The notes under the pieces were generated by a model, which had not been told where the DNA came from, did no database searches, and was given only the letters and a program-made list of their open reading frames with translations. This document shows positions 50,973 to 58,710 of a stretch of 64,000 nucleotides of DNA, one piece after another. Made by a program: the position numbers and the translations under genes. How positions within the stretch are numbered: position 1 is the first letter of the stretch; each line of letters starts with the position of its first letter. Origin of the DNA: an uncultured Prevotella sp. (GTDB lineage Bacteria; Bacteroidota; Bacteroidia; Bacteroidales; Bacteroidaceae); assembly GCA_944320195.1 (NCBI GenBank), contig CALUGP010000003.1, positions 96,934-160,933 of the forward strand, in the 5' to 3' direction.

Positions 50973-52058
50973 ATGAACATCAAGACATTGGCAATCACCG
51001 CCTGCGCGGCGGTGTTCTCGCTGTCGGCTTGCGGCGGAACAGACAAGAACTTGTCGTCAACACCAAACGCGGAGCTTGCCCACGTGGCGTCTACAGGTAC
51101 GGTTGAGCGCTCCCTCAACCTGCGTAATTTCACAGGGATAACGGTCAACACGAGCGTGATTGTGAACTATACGTGCGGCGCGGACTATAAAGTGGTGGTG
51201 CGCGGAGACAAGGACGCGCTCGACAGGAGCGAATTTTTCGTCTCCAAGAACCGCCTTGTAGTAAAGCAGAAAGACGGGAGCAGGGTGAACACGAACATTG
51301 ATTTTCTCAACACCTTGACGCTTGACATCACCGCTCCGGAGCTGAACATCATCCAAAACAACGGCAGCACGGTGTTCAAGGCGGGGCAGTTTGCGCCCAA
51401 GAGTCTTGAAGTTGTCAACAACGGTGCGCTGTCTTTGGATGTTGACGGCATATCATGCAAAGGGCAGGATGCCACCGTTTCCATTTCTAACAACGGCCAG
51501 TGCTCCGTTAGGACACCGTCAATCTCCGCGCAGGAGTTGTCGGTCAGCAACAACGGGATGCTCCACATCGGCGATTGCAACGTCACTTCAAGCCGCACCC
51601 AAGTAGTCAACCACGGCAACATGGAGCTTGACGGCAACATCGAAGGCACATCGTTGAATTGTACCAACAGCGGAGTTCTCGGCATGAAGGGCGCAATCAA
51701 GCTCGACGGCGGCTTTGAATACAACAACTACGGGCAGTCGTCGCGAGCTGGCGACATCATCGCCGGCAGCATCGCCATGGAGAACACTGGCGTTGACAAG
51801 CTTGAGGGCAAGCTAAAGGCCGCCACCCTTGCGATGAATGTTGACGGCCAAAGCAACTATGACATAAGCTTTTCAGGCACGCAGGCCAAGCTGTCGTGCA
51901 GCGGCGTTGGCCGCTTCAAGCTCGCGTTAGACTGCCAAAGCATCAATATAGACACGAGCGGACAAATCGACATCTCGCTCTCCGGTACCGCCGACAAGAC
52001 CGAGTTTACAGGCACGGGCGTGTCGCATATCAACACGTCTGGCTTAAACAAGTTCTAA
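50973..52058 (+). CDS. DUF2807 (GIN-domain) lipoprotein
   Basis: 361 residues with a lipobox (VFSLSAC, C20). From about residue 45 the protein is a regular series of short beta strands typical of the GIN/putative autotransporter-head fold: LRNFTGITVNTSVIVNYTCG, VVVRGDKDALDRSEFFV, LTLDITAPELNIIQNNGSTV and many ...NNG... turns. It should form a right-handed beta-solenoid displayed at the cell surface or periplasm. Ligand unknown. It lies 36 bp upstream of the ECF sigma gene, in the same direction. Such neighbours are often targets of the sigma factor. Confidence 0.88.
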   Translation: MNIKTLAITACAAVFSLSACGGTDKNLSSTPNAELAHVASTGTVERSLNLRNFTGITVNTSVIVNYTCGADYKVVVRGDKDALDRSEFFVSKNRLVVKQKDGSRVNTNIDFLNTLTLDITAPELNIIQNNGSTVFKAGQFAPKSLEVVNNGALSLDVDGISCKGQDATVSISNNGQCSVRTPSISAQELSVSNNGMLHIGDCNVTSSRTQVVNHGNMELDGNIEGTSLNCTNSGVLGMKGAIKLDGGFEYNNYGQSSRAGDIIAGSIAMENTGVDKLEGKLKAATLAMNVDGQSNYDISFSGTQAKLSCSGVGRFKLALDCQSINIDTSGQIDISLSGTADKTEFTGTGVSHINTSGLNKF

Positions 52059-52094
52059 ATCCATCAGCCTTTTAACCGGCTGCAGACGCATTAC

Positions 52095-52577
52095 ATGACA
52101 GAAGAGGACTTTCAACGCGAGGCCGAGGCCATGCGCCCCATGCTGCTTCAGGCGGCCACCGCCCTGCTCGGCAATGCCGAGGATGGCGAGGACGCCGTGC
52201 AGGACGCGTTGCTGAAGCTGTGCCTTATGGCCGACACGCTGCGCCGCCCGGTGGCTCCGCTGGCCCGAGTCCTCGTGCGAAACCTCTGCGTCGACCGCCT
52301 GCGCCGCCGCAGGCAGACCGTGCCGCTTGAGCTTACGGCCATGCAGGCTGTGCCGCAGGAGGGCGTTGACGGCGACGCCTTCGCTCACGTAATGAAGGTA
52401 ATCGACACGCTGCCCGCCGCCCAGCAGGTGGTGTTGCGCCTGCGCCACATCGACGGTATGCCCATGGAAGACATAGCCCAACTTACCGGCGCGAGCGAGG
52501 CCGCCGTGCGCAAGCAGCTAAGCCGGGCGCGCATGGCCGTGAGGAAACATTATCTTGATACTTTTGAAGATGAATAA
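52095..52577 (+). CDS. ECF-type RNA polymerase sigma factor
   Basis: 160 residues. Region 2 is recognisable in LLGNAEDGEDAVQDALLKL and LARVLVRNLCVDRLRRRRQ. Region 4 is HIDGMPMEDIAQLTGASEAA followed by VRKQLSRARMAVRKHY, an HTH binding the -35 element. It directs RNA polymerase to a small stress or nutrient regulon. The end overlaps the next gene by 8 bp, typical for sigma/anti-sigma pairs. No sensor or receptor gene lies upstream, so this is not a SusCD-type ECF pair. Confidence 0.93.
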   Translation: MTEEDFQREAEAMRPMLLQAATALLGNAEDGEDAVQDALLKLCLMADTLRRPVAPLARVLVRNLCVDRLRRRRQTVPLELTAMQAVPQEGVDGDAFAHVMKVIDTLPAAQQVVLRLRHIDGMPMEDIAQLTGASEAAVRKQLSRARMAVRKHYLDTFEDE

Positions 52578-53079
52578 CAGGGAAATAAAAGACACCGAAA
52601 GGCTTGTGCGCCGCTTCTTCGACGGCGAGACGACGCTGGCCGAGGAACGCAGGCTCTACCGCCTGTTCAGCCGCAAGGGGCTGCCACGGGAGCTTGAGAA
52701 GTACCGCCCCGTGTTCGCCGCCTTCGGCTCGATGCAGGCCGACGAGGGGCGCAGGGCACGGCTCGTGCCAGTTTTCAGGCACGCCGTGTGCGGCGTTGCG
52801 GCGGCAGTTTTGTTGCTGCTTGGTGTTTGGACTTACATTGATTACCGCGAGGACAAGGCTTTGGCGCGCCTTTATGAAGGCAGTTATGTGATAGAGAACG
52901 GCGTGCGCACCGACGACCTCAGCCGCATACAGGATGACATACGCCAGGCTCTTGCTGACGCGGAGCGCGTGGAAGAAAGGGTGGGGCAAGGCTCTGTGGC
53001 CGACCGTGCCGAGGCCGACGTGCTGCGCAGCATCGATGACCCGGAGCTGCGCCGGCAGGTGGAAGACATGTTGAACTAA
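52570..53079 (+). CDS. Putative anti-sigma factor (single transmembrane helix)
   Basis: 169 residues from the ATG at 52570. A cytoplasmic N-terminal helical part (1-68, RFFDGETTLAEERRLYRLFS) resembles the anti-sigma domain of Bacteroidota. A transmembrane helix (about 71-90, HAVCGVAAAVLLLLGVWTYI) follows, then a periplasmic, charged C-terminus (91-169). No zinc-binding HxxxCxxC motif is visible. The assignment rests on topology and the 8-bp overlap with the sigma gene. I infer that it holds the sigma factor inactive at the membrane. Confidence 0.75.
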   Translation: MNNREIKDTERLVRRFFDGETTLAEERRLYRLFSRKGLPRELEKYRPVFAAFGSMQADEGRRARLVPVFRHAVCGVAAAVLLLLGVWTYIDYREDKALARLYEGSYVIENGVRTDDLSRIQDDIRQALADAERVEERVGQGSVADRAEADVLRSIDDPELRRQVEDMLN

Positions 53080-53091
53080 AAAGAAACCGCA

Positions 53092-53505
53092 ATGATTACA
53101 CGCAGGCTATTGATTATATTTGCGCTGCTGGCCGCCATGGTAGCATCGGCCTTCGGCCAGAACAGCATTGACCGGCTGGTTGAGAACCACTCATCGGTGG
53201 GGCAGAGCAAGTTCACCTCGGCTGTGGAGCGCGACCCCAAGACGCGCAAGATACAGCGTGTGGTGAAGGTTCTGGAGATGGGAAACGCCGACGTAAGCCG
53301 CTTTATCGCCGCCTTCAGGCGTGAGGCGGCCACGGGCGACCTTACAGAGCGGCGCACCGACACCGGTCTCACGATGGTGCTCACCGTGCCCGGCAAGGCC
53401 CAGAACCGCGTCTACATGATGAAGTGTGACGGCCCTTCGGGCTTAAGCCGGAAAGCGACGAGATACAACTTCACCAAGGTTACGGTGATAGTGAAGTACG
53501 GATGA
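53092..53505 (+). CDS. DUF5024 family secreted protein
   Basis: 137 residues with a signal peptide (1-22, ending ASAFGQ). The mature part (SIDRLVENHSSVGQSKFTSA...LVLTVPGKAQNRVYMMKCDG) fits the short DUF5024 proteins that accompany ECF sigma/anti-sigma pairs in Bacteroidales. It has two domains of short strands and one cysteine. Function unknown. The gene follows the anti-sigma gene by 12 bp, and the GGCCGTC element at 53508 ends the cluster. Confidence 0.85.
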   Translation: MITRRLLIIFALLAAMVASAFGQNSIDRLVENHSSVGQSKFTSAVERDPKTRKIQRVVKVLEMGNADVSRFIAAFRREAATGDLTERRTDTGLTMVLTVPGKAQNRVYMMKCDGPSGLSRKATRYNFTKVTVIVKYG

Positions 53506-53507
53506 TT

Positions 53508-53595
53508 TTGCAAGAGACGGCTTTCCGCCTTCCCAAAGGCCGTCTTTGGCATGCTAAAAGGCCGCCTATCGCAACGCGAAAGACGGCCTTTTGTA
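53508..53595. repeat. GGCCGTC palindromic element, locus 9
   Basis: AAGAGACGGCTTTCC, AAAGGCCGTCTTTGGC, TAAAAGGCCGCCTATCGCAA and GAAAGACGGCCTTTTG lie in succession. The outer units form a hairpin. It lies between the convergent DUF5024 and MORN/GH25 genes, starting 3 bp after the DUF5024 stop. Confidence 0.8.
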
Positions 53596-53641
53596 ATGGC
53601 AGACATAACTGCCTGGCTTACAAGGCATTCCGGCTTGTCTG

Positions 53642-54844
53642 CTAATGGGAAATCGTTTCTTCTTTCAGGAACTTCTTGAAGCGGTCGTGGTATCCGTTGA
53701 ACACGTTTATGTCCACCTCGCCGCGTATGCCGCTGACGCGTCCGTCGGGGCACAGCTGCCATATGGCCAGGCGCACGTCGGGGCGGTACTCGCCGTAACG
53801 GGCTATCCACACCATGTAGTCGCGCATCAGGTCGGGTGCTTCTGGCAGGTATTTGTTCACGAATTGCTGGCTCACGTAGAGTATGGGTCGCACCCCTGTG
53901 CGCCTCCGCACGATGTCGAGCCACGTGCGTATGCGGCTGAACATGGCCGCCGTTCCGCCCATCTTGCGTATCTGCGAGGCCGTTGGCTCTACGTCGAGAA
54001 CCGGCGGCAGGTCGCCTTTGGAGAAGCGCGAGTGGCGCAGGAAATAACGGGCCTGCTGCTTGGCGGTGGATTTTGTTGAGAAAAAGTGGTATGCTCCGAC
54101 GGGTATGCCGCGCCGTCTTGCCTGGCGGTAGTCGCTCAGGTAGTAAGGGTTGCGCACCGACGCGCCTTCGGTTGACTTTATGTAGACGAACGACACGGGG
54201 TAGTCCACCTCGCCGCTTACCTTCTTGCGGCTTATGTCTCCAAGGTGGGTGATGCGCAGTTTGTTCCAGTTTATGGCGTATTTCTTGCGCCCCTTGCCGT
54301 GTTGGTAGCGCGAGATGTCTATGCCGTAGATGCGCTCGGCGGTGTAGGTCATGCGTTCTCCGCGGTAGGCGCCGCCCTTCCATTCGCCCGTCTGCACCTT
54401 GCCCTGTGCCGTCAGTCCGCACCCGAAGCCGTTTCTCAGTCCGTCATGCCATTCGCCGTCATAGTAGCTGCCGTCGCGTCCGCGCCAGATGCCGTGCCCT
54501 GAGGGGCGGTACAGGCTGTCAAGTTCGCCCCGGTAGATGCCCAGGCTGTCGGTTATAGTGCCGCGCACGACGGTGTCCGCGCTGAACACTGCCTGCACCG
54601 TACGCCCCTGCCGGTCTGTCACGGTGGCGCGTCCGTGCCTCAGTCCGTTCTTCCATTGTCCGCTGTACAGGGTAGAGTCGCCGCGTGTCAGCACGCCGTA
54701 TCCGCTTGGCCGTCCGTCGGCCATGCCTCCGCGGTAGGTTTGCCGCCCGTCGGATACGATGGCGGTGCCTGTCGGCGTCTTTTTGACACACGCCGCCAGT
54801 AGCAGCAGAATGATGATGGAAAGTGTGATGGCAGGCTTCTTCAT
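53642..54844 (-). CDS. Lipoprotein with MORN repeats and C-terminal GH25 lysozyme domain
   Basis: 400 residues with a lipobox (LLLLAAC, C19). MORN-type repeats fill residues 35-165 (RQTYRGGMADGRPSGYGVLT, LYSGQWKNGLRHGRATVTD, IYRGELDSLYRPSGHGIWRG, SYYDGEWHDGLRNGFG). The GH25 domain (about 172-395) has GIDISRYQ (D176), YIKSTEGA, PVGAYHF and the catalytic DVE in PPVLDVEPT (D284, E286), with YVSQQFVNKYL and a final INVFNGY. It cleaves the MurNAc-GlcNAc backbone of peptidoglycan, anchored at a membrane. The start codon overlaps the stop of the upstream gene by 4 bp (ATGA). Confidence 0.92.
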   Translation of the reverse strand: MKKPAITLSIIILLLLAACVKKTPTGTAIVSDGRQTYRGGMADGRPSGYGVLTRGDSTLYSGQWKNGLRHGRATVTDRQGRTVQAVFSADTVVRGTITDSLGIYRGELDSLYRPSGHGIWRGRDGSYYDGEWHDGLRNGFGCGLTAQGKVQTGEWKGGAYRGERMTYTAERIYGIDISRYQHGKGRKKYAINWNKLRITHLGDISRKKVSGEVDYPVSFVYIKSTEGASVRNPYYLSDYRQARRRGIPVGAYHFFSTKSTAKQQARYFLRHSRFSKGDLPPVLDVEPTASQIRKMGGTAAMFSRIRTWLDIVRRRTGVRPILYVSQQFVNKYLPEAPDLMRDYMVWIARYGEYRPDVRLAIWQLCPDGRVSGIRGEVDINVFNGYHDRFKKFLKEETISH

Positions 54845-55851
54845 GGCAACAAATTCTTAAGTCCGAAGCCCATGTGGGTGGCCGGTACAGTCTTTCCGCC
54901 TATGCTGATGCCGATGAAAAGGCCGCGGGCGGTGAATACGGGTGAGCCGTCAGGAGCCAGCAGCGGCGGCACATCGTGCTCCCTTTTCCCTTTGCATGCT
55001 CCGCCGAAGGTCTGTGCCTTGGCTCCGTTCGGGCTGAAACCGTTGAGCCGGCAGCCGGGATATGACGCTATGACGAGGCTGTCTCCCGTGTCGGTCTGCG
55101 GCGCAAGCCATTGGTGCGGATATATTGCTTTTGCTCCGTCGGGCTTTTGCCGGTCTGCGGTTTGCAGCAGGCGGACTGGTTTTGTGTTGTCGGGCGTAAT
55201 GGCGTTGCATGCCGTCCGCAGAACCGTTCCGGCCGTGTCGGTGCATACGAGGGCGTGTTTCGTGACGAGCGTTATCGCAAGCCGTTTCTTTACAGACGCG
55301 CTTTCAAGCGCGTAAAGCAACTTTCCCACCTTTTTCTTCCGGGCTTCCAGGCTTGCGGAATACTCCGCCATGACGTTGTATCCGTCGTCGTTCACGTTGT
55401 GGGTTCTCATGTAATAGTCGGTCTCTTCGCCCATGCGGTCCAGTTGCGCCAGCCTTTCTTTCATCAGGTTTACGGTCTTTTCCAGCGTTTGCGGCAACAT
55501 CCTGTTGGCGGAAACAAGCCTTTTGGCGACGGTGCTGTCGCCGTTTGCCGTGAGAAGAAGTCCGGGACACGAAGGTATGAGCGGCCACCGGTTCACCCAG
55601 CAGGCGTTAGAGTAAGTCTTGGTGATGACGGTAGAGTCGGCAGAAAGCGACCAGTCTTCAGGTGAAAGACTGTCGCTCAGGGTTCTGAAATAAGCTATCG
55701 GCTTGCCGTCGGCCTGTAACTCATAGTGTGATATGCTCTCTATCAGCGCCACGCTCCTTTCCATTTTTCTTATGGATGAAGGCATGAAAGTGGCTCCGTA
55801 TATAATAAATACAATCGCCGCCAAGGCTATCGGCAGCGATTGTAAGGTCAT
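54841..55851 (-). CDS. Membrane-anchored protein of unknown function
   Basis: 336 residues from the ATG at 55849-55851, which follows an A-rich stretch (AAGAAAAAAG) after the ino1 stop. Two ATGs up to 15 codons earlier would overlap ino1. One hydrophobic N-terminal helix (SLPIALAAIVFIIYGATF) is followed by a helical, charged region (about 115-195) and a beta-rich C-terminal part ending DGSPVFTARGLFIGISIGG. That end loosely recalls a trypsin-like fold whose serine motif is absent. I do not assign a family. The gene is coupled to the MORN/GH25 gene. Confidence 0.7.
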   Translation of the reverse strand: MTLQSLPIALAAIVFIIYGATFMPSSIRKMERSVALIESISHYELQADGKPIAYFRTLSDSLSPEDWSLSADSTVITKTYSNACWVNRWPLIPSCPGLLLTANGDSTVAKRLVSANRMLPQTLEKTVNLMKERLAQLDRMGEETDYYMRTHNVNDDGYNVMAEYSASLEARKKKVGKLLYALESASVKKRLAITLVTKHALVCTDTAGTVLRTACNAITPDNTKPVRLLQTADRQKPDGAKAIYPHQWLAPQTDTGDSLVIASYPGCRLNGFSPNGAKAQTFGGACKGKREHDVPPLLAPDGSPVFTARGLFIGISIGGKTVPATHMGFGLKNLLP

Positions 55852-55870
55852 GTGTAGTGCTTTTTTCTTG

Positions 55871-57175
55871 TCAGTCAATCTCTTCATCGGCTTCATATCC
55901 GCCCATTTCGCGTATCGCGTTCTTCAGTATTGTGTACTGTTGGAACAGGTCGTGCACCGGTTCGTGGCTGTCATCGTGCATCGGACTCTTCAGGTAGAAC
56001 GACAACCATGTCTGGATTCCGCTTTTTCCCGCACGCAGGGCCAGGTCGCCGAGCAGGGCCAGGTCGAGCAGCAAGGGCGCGGCCAGTATCGAGTCCTTGC
56101 ACAGGAAGTCGACTTTCACCTGCATTGGGTAGCCCATCCAGCCGAAGATGTCTATGTTGTCCCATCCCTCCTTGTCGTCTCCGCGCGGCGGATAGTAGTT
56201 GATGCGCACTTTGTGGAATATGTCTCCGTAGAGGTCGGGGTATTCTTCTTTTTTCAATATGGTGTCGATGACGCCGAGCTTGCTCACCTCCTTGGTCTTG
56301 AAATTCTCCGGAACGTCGAGCACAAGGCCGTCCCTGTTGCCGAGAATGTTGGTTGAGAACCATCCGTTTACGCCCAGCATGCGTGTCTTGAAGGCGGTCG
56401 AGAGCACGGTTTTCATCATCGTTTGTCCTGTCTTGAAGTCTTTTCCTGCTATCGGGACGTGGTTTTTCTCGGCGTGCTGCCACATTGCCGGTATGTCGAT
56501 GCACGTGTTGGGAGCTCCCATTATGAACGGTGCGCCCTCGGCTATTGCCGCGTATGCGTAGCACATAGACGGCGCGATGTGCTCACGGTCGTCGGCTTTC
56601 ATGGCTTTTTCAAACGCTTCCAGACTGTCGTGTACGGCTTTGTGGCGCGGCACGTAAATCTCTGTTGAGGCGGCCCATACCACAACAACGCGGCTGCATC
56701 CATGCTCCTGCTTGAACCGGCGGATGTCTTCACGCACTTGCTCAGCCAGTTCCCAGCGTGTGAGGCGCGTGTCCTTGACCCATGTTCCGTCTATCGCCTT
56801 GACGTAGTCGGGGTCGTAAACGCCCCTCATAGGCTGTATTTTCTCAAGTTCCTGCTTTACGGGATAAATGTCTCTGTCCCTCAACACTTCCGCGTTCAGT
56901 GCGCTTTCGAAGGCGTTGTCGGGCAGTATGTCCCATGCTCCGAACACCAAGTCGTCCAATGTTGGCATCGGGACTATCTCTGAAACATGCTTATATTCTT
57001 TCCCGGTGTTTTTCCCCACGCGTATCTTTGCCATCTGCGTGATGGAGCCTACGGGCTTGCCCATGCCATTGCGTATCATCATTGTGCCGGCAATGAATGT
57101 CGAACTGACGGCTCCAAGGCCGACGCATAAGACACCCAACCTGCCTTCAGCAGGCTTAACGTTGTTCTGTTTCAT
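55871..57175 (-). CDS. ino1: Inositol-3-phosphate synthase
   Basis: 434 residues. The Rossmann NAD motif GVLCVGLGAVSSTFIAGTMM is at the N-terminus. Family motifs are VVWAASTEIYVPRH, APNTCIDIPAMWQHAEKN, the IAGKDFKTGQTMMKTVLS segment with catalytic lysines, and NILGNRDGLVLD. It converts glucose-6-phosphate to myo-inositol-3-phosphate. In Bacteroides this feeds phosphoinositol lipids and inositol sphingolipids. The phosphatidyl-inositol-phosphate synthase and phosphatase seen next to ino1 in B. thetaiotaomicron are not here. Instead the gene leads a run with an unknown membrane protein and a MORN/GH25 lipoprotein. Confidence 0.96.
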   Translation of the reverse strand: MKQNNVKPAEGRLGVLCVGLGAVSSTFIAGTMMIRNGMGKPVGSITQMAKIRVGKNTGKEYKHVSEIVPMPTLDDLVFGAWDILPDNAFESALNAEVLRDRDIYPVKQELEKIQPMRGVYDPDYVKAIDGTWVKDTRLTRWELAEQVREDIRRFKQEHGCSRVVVVWAASTEIYVPRHKAVHDSLEAFEKAMKADDREHIAPSMCYAYAAIAEGAPFIMGAPNTCIDIPAMWQHAEKNHVPIAGKDFKTGQTMMKTVLSTAFKTRMLGVNGWFSTNILGNRDGLVLDVPENFKTKEVSKLGVIDTILKKEEYPDLYGDIFHKVRINYYPPRGDDKEGWDNIDIFGWMGYPMQVKVDFLCKDSILAAPLLLDLALLGDLALRAGKSGIQTWLSFYLKSPMHDDSHEPVHDLFQQYTILKNAIREMGGYEADEEID

Positions 57176-57361
57176 TTCCGTATTGTAGTTTTTATGTTTT
57201 TTGGTCTTGCTTGATTTTAGTGTGTCTTGACGGACTTAATGTGCCGCGAAAGTACAAAAAAACATTCATAGACGTGCGTGTTTGTAGCAATTTATTCACT
57301 TTTCTGTGAAAATGTTGTGCCTTGAGGTAGAATGTTTACATGTTTTCAGGTTTTTCTTTAG

Positions 57362-57369
57362 TAACTTTG
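57362..57369 (+). promoter_or_regulatory. -7 box of the MalY-type lyase gene
   Basis: TAACTTTG fits the consensus, 34 bp before the chosen ATG. No clear -33 element. A minus-strand TACTTTCG (57247-57254) could serve ino1. Confidence 0.45.
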
Positions 57370-57402
57370 CGGCATGCAAGTGTAACTTATTATAATAATG
57401 TA

Positions 57403-58578
57403 ATGGCAAGATTTGATTTTGACGAGATTGTTGACCGCAGGGGCACTGATTGCCTGAAGTGGGACGGCGGAGAGGTGGACGGCGTGCTGCCGATGTGGGT
57501 TGCGGACATGGATTTCCGCACTGCGCCGTGTGTGACAGAGGCTTTGCGCAAGAGGGTTGACCACGGCGTGTTCGGTTATGAGCATGTGCCTGACTCGTAT
57601 TACGAGGCCGTAATCAACTGGTTCGGCCGCCGGCACGGATGGCGCATGCGGCGCGAGTGGATGATATATACCAGCGGAGTGGTGCCCGCCGTGTCGGCGG
57701 TGATAAAGGCGATGACCTCTCCCGGCGACAAGGTGCTTGTGCAGACACCGGTGTACAACTGCTTTTTTTCTTCGATAAGGAACAACGGATGTGTCATGGA
57801 AGACAACAAGCTGGTCTATGCCGACGGCACCTACACCATTGACTTTGAGGACTTCGAGCGGCGTGCTGCCGACCCACAGGTAAAGGTGTTCCTGCTCTGC
57901 AATCCTCACAATCCGGCCGGCCGGGCGTGGACTCCGGCCGAACTTGGGCGCATGGGCGACATCTGCATGCGGCACGGTGTGTTCGTCTTGTCTGACGAGA
58001 TACACTGCGACATCGTGATGCCGGGCTACAGGTACACTCCGTTCGCATCGCTTTCAGAAGAGTTCCTGATGCATTCGGCCACGTGTACCGCGCCGACAAA
58101 GACCTTCAACATTGCCGGTACGCAGATTGCAAACATAACGGCTGCAGACGAGGATGTGCGCAGCCGCATTGACAGGGCCATCAACATAAACGAGGTCTGC
58201 GATGTTAATCCGTTCGGGGTGACGGCTCTTCAGGCGGCGTACAACCACGGCGAGGAGTGGCTGGAGCAGCTGCTTGCATATCTGCACGGCAACTACGAGT
58301 GCCTGAAAAGGTATTTCGAGGAGAACATTCCGCAGATTCCGGTTACCAAGCTTGAGGCCACTTACCTTGTATGGCTTGACTGCTCGGCCATCGGCAAGCC
58401 GTCCAAGGTCATTACGGACGAACTGTTGCATGGGCATAAGCTATGGCTTAACGACGGTGAGATGTACGGGGAGCACGATCGCCCATTCGTCCGCGTGAAC
58501 ATAGCCTGTCCGCGTTCGCTGATGCTTGAGGGACTTAAACGGTTTGAACGGTATGCCAGGGAGGAACTGGGAAGATAA
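57403..58578 (+). CDS. MalY/PatB family PLP-dependent aminotransferase (cystathionine beta-lyase-like)
   Basis: 391 residues from the ATG at 57403 (MARFDFDEIVDRRGTDCLKW). Fold-type I PLP enzyme with the MalY/PatB N-terminus (GVLPMWVADMDFRTAPCV), VQTPVYNCFFSSIRNNG, LCNPHNPAGRAWTP, the SDEIHCDIV aspartate, and the PLP lysine in APTKTFNIAG. Family members cleave cystathionine or cysteine conjugates to a thiol, pyruvate and ammonia, and the E. coli member also represses maltose genes. The true substrate here is not known. It is monocistronic and ends in the palindrome at 58583. Confidence 0.92.
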   Translation: MARFDFDEIVDRRGTDCLKWDGGEVDGVLPMWVADMDFRTAPCVTEALRKRVDHGVFGYEHVPDSYYEAVINWFGRRHGWRMRREWMIYTSGVVPAVSAVIKAMTSPGDKVLVQTPVYNCFFSSIRNNGCVMEDNKLVYADGTYTIDFEDFERRAADPQVKVFLLCNPHNPAGRAWTPAELGRMGDICMRHGVFVLSDEIHCDIVMPGYRYTPFASLSEEFLMHSATCTAPTKTFNIAGTQIANITAADEDVRSRIDRAININEVCDVNPFGVTALQAAYNHGEEWLEQLLAYLHGNYECLKRYFEENIPQIPVTKLEATYLVWLDCSAIGKPSKVITDELLHGHKLWLNDGEMYGEHDRPFVRVNIACPRSLMLEGLKRFERYAREELGR

Positions 58579-58582
58579 GAAA

Positions 58583-58696
58583 TTAAAGAAGTTATAGGAG
58601 TCAAAGAAGCCAAAGCCGTATGTTTTGCCAGTTGAATGAATGCGCAACCGACAAAACATACGGATTTGGCTTCTTTGACTCCTATAACTTCTTTAA
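58583..58696. repeat. Long near-perfect palindrome between convergent genes
   Basis: Two 45-nt arms (58583-58627 and 58652-58696) are exact inverses except for one base, around a 24-nt loop. The left arm starts TTAAAGAAGTTATAGGAGTC and the inner end is CCGTATGTTTTG. It lies 4 bp after the MalY-type stop and 14 bp before the murF stop, thus in a convergent gap. The arms lack a canonical U-tract, but such a stem would block polymerase or protect both transcripts' ends. Confidence 0.85.
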
Positions 58697-58710
58697 AATC
58701 CTAAAAAAGC

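Noticed and set aside
52570-53079. Zinc-binding anti-sigma (ZAS) factor
   Set aside because: No HxxxCxxC motif is visible; kept only as a putative anti-sigma by topology and overlap.
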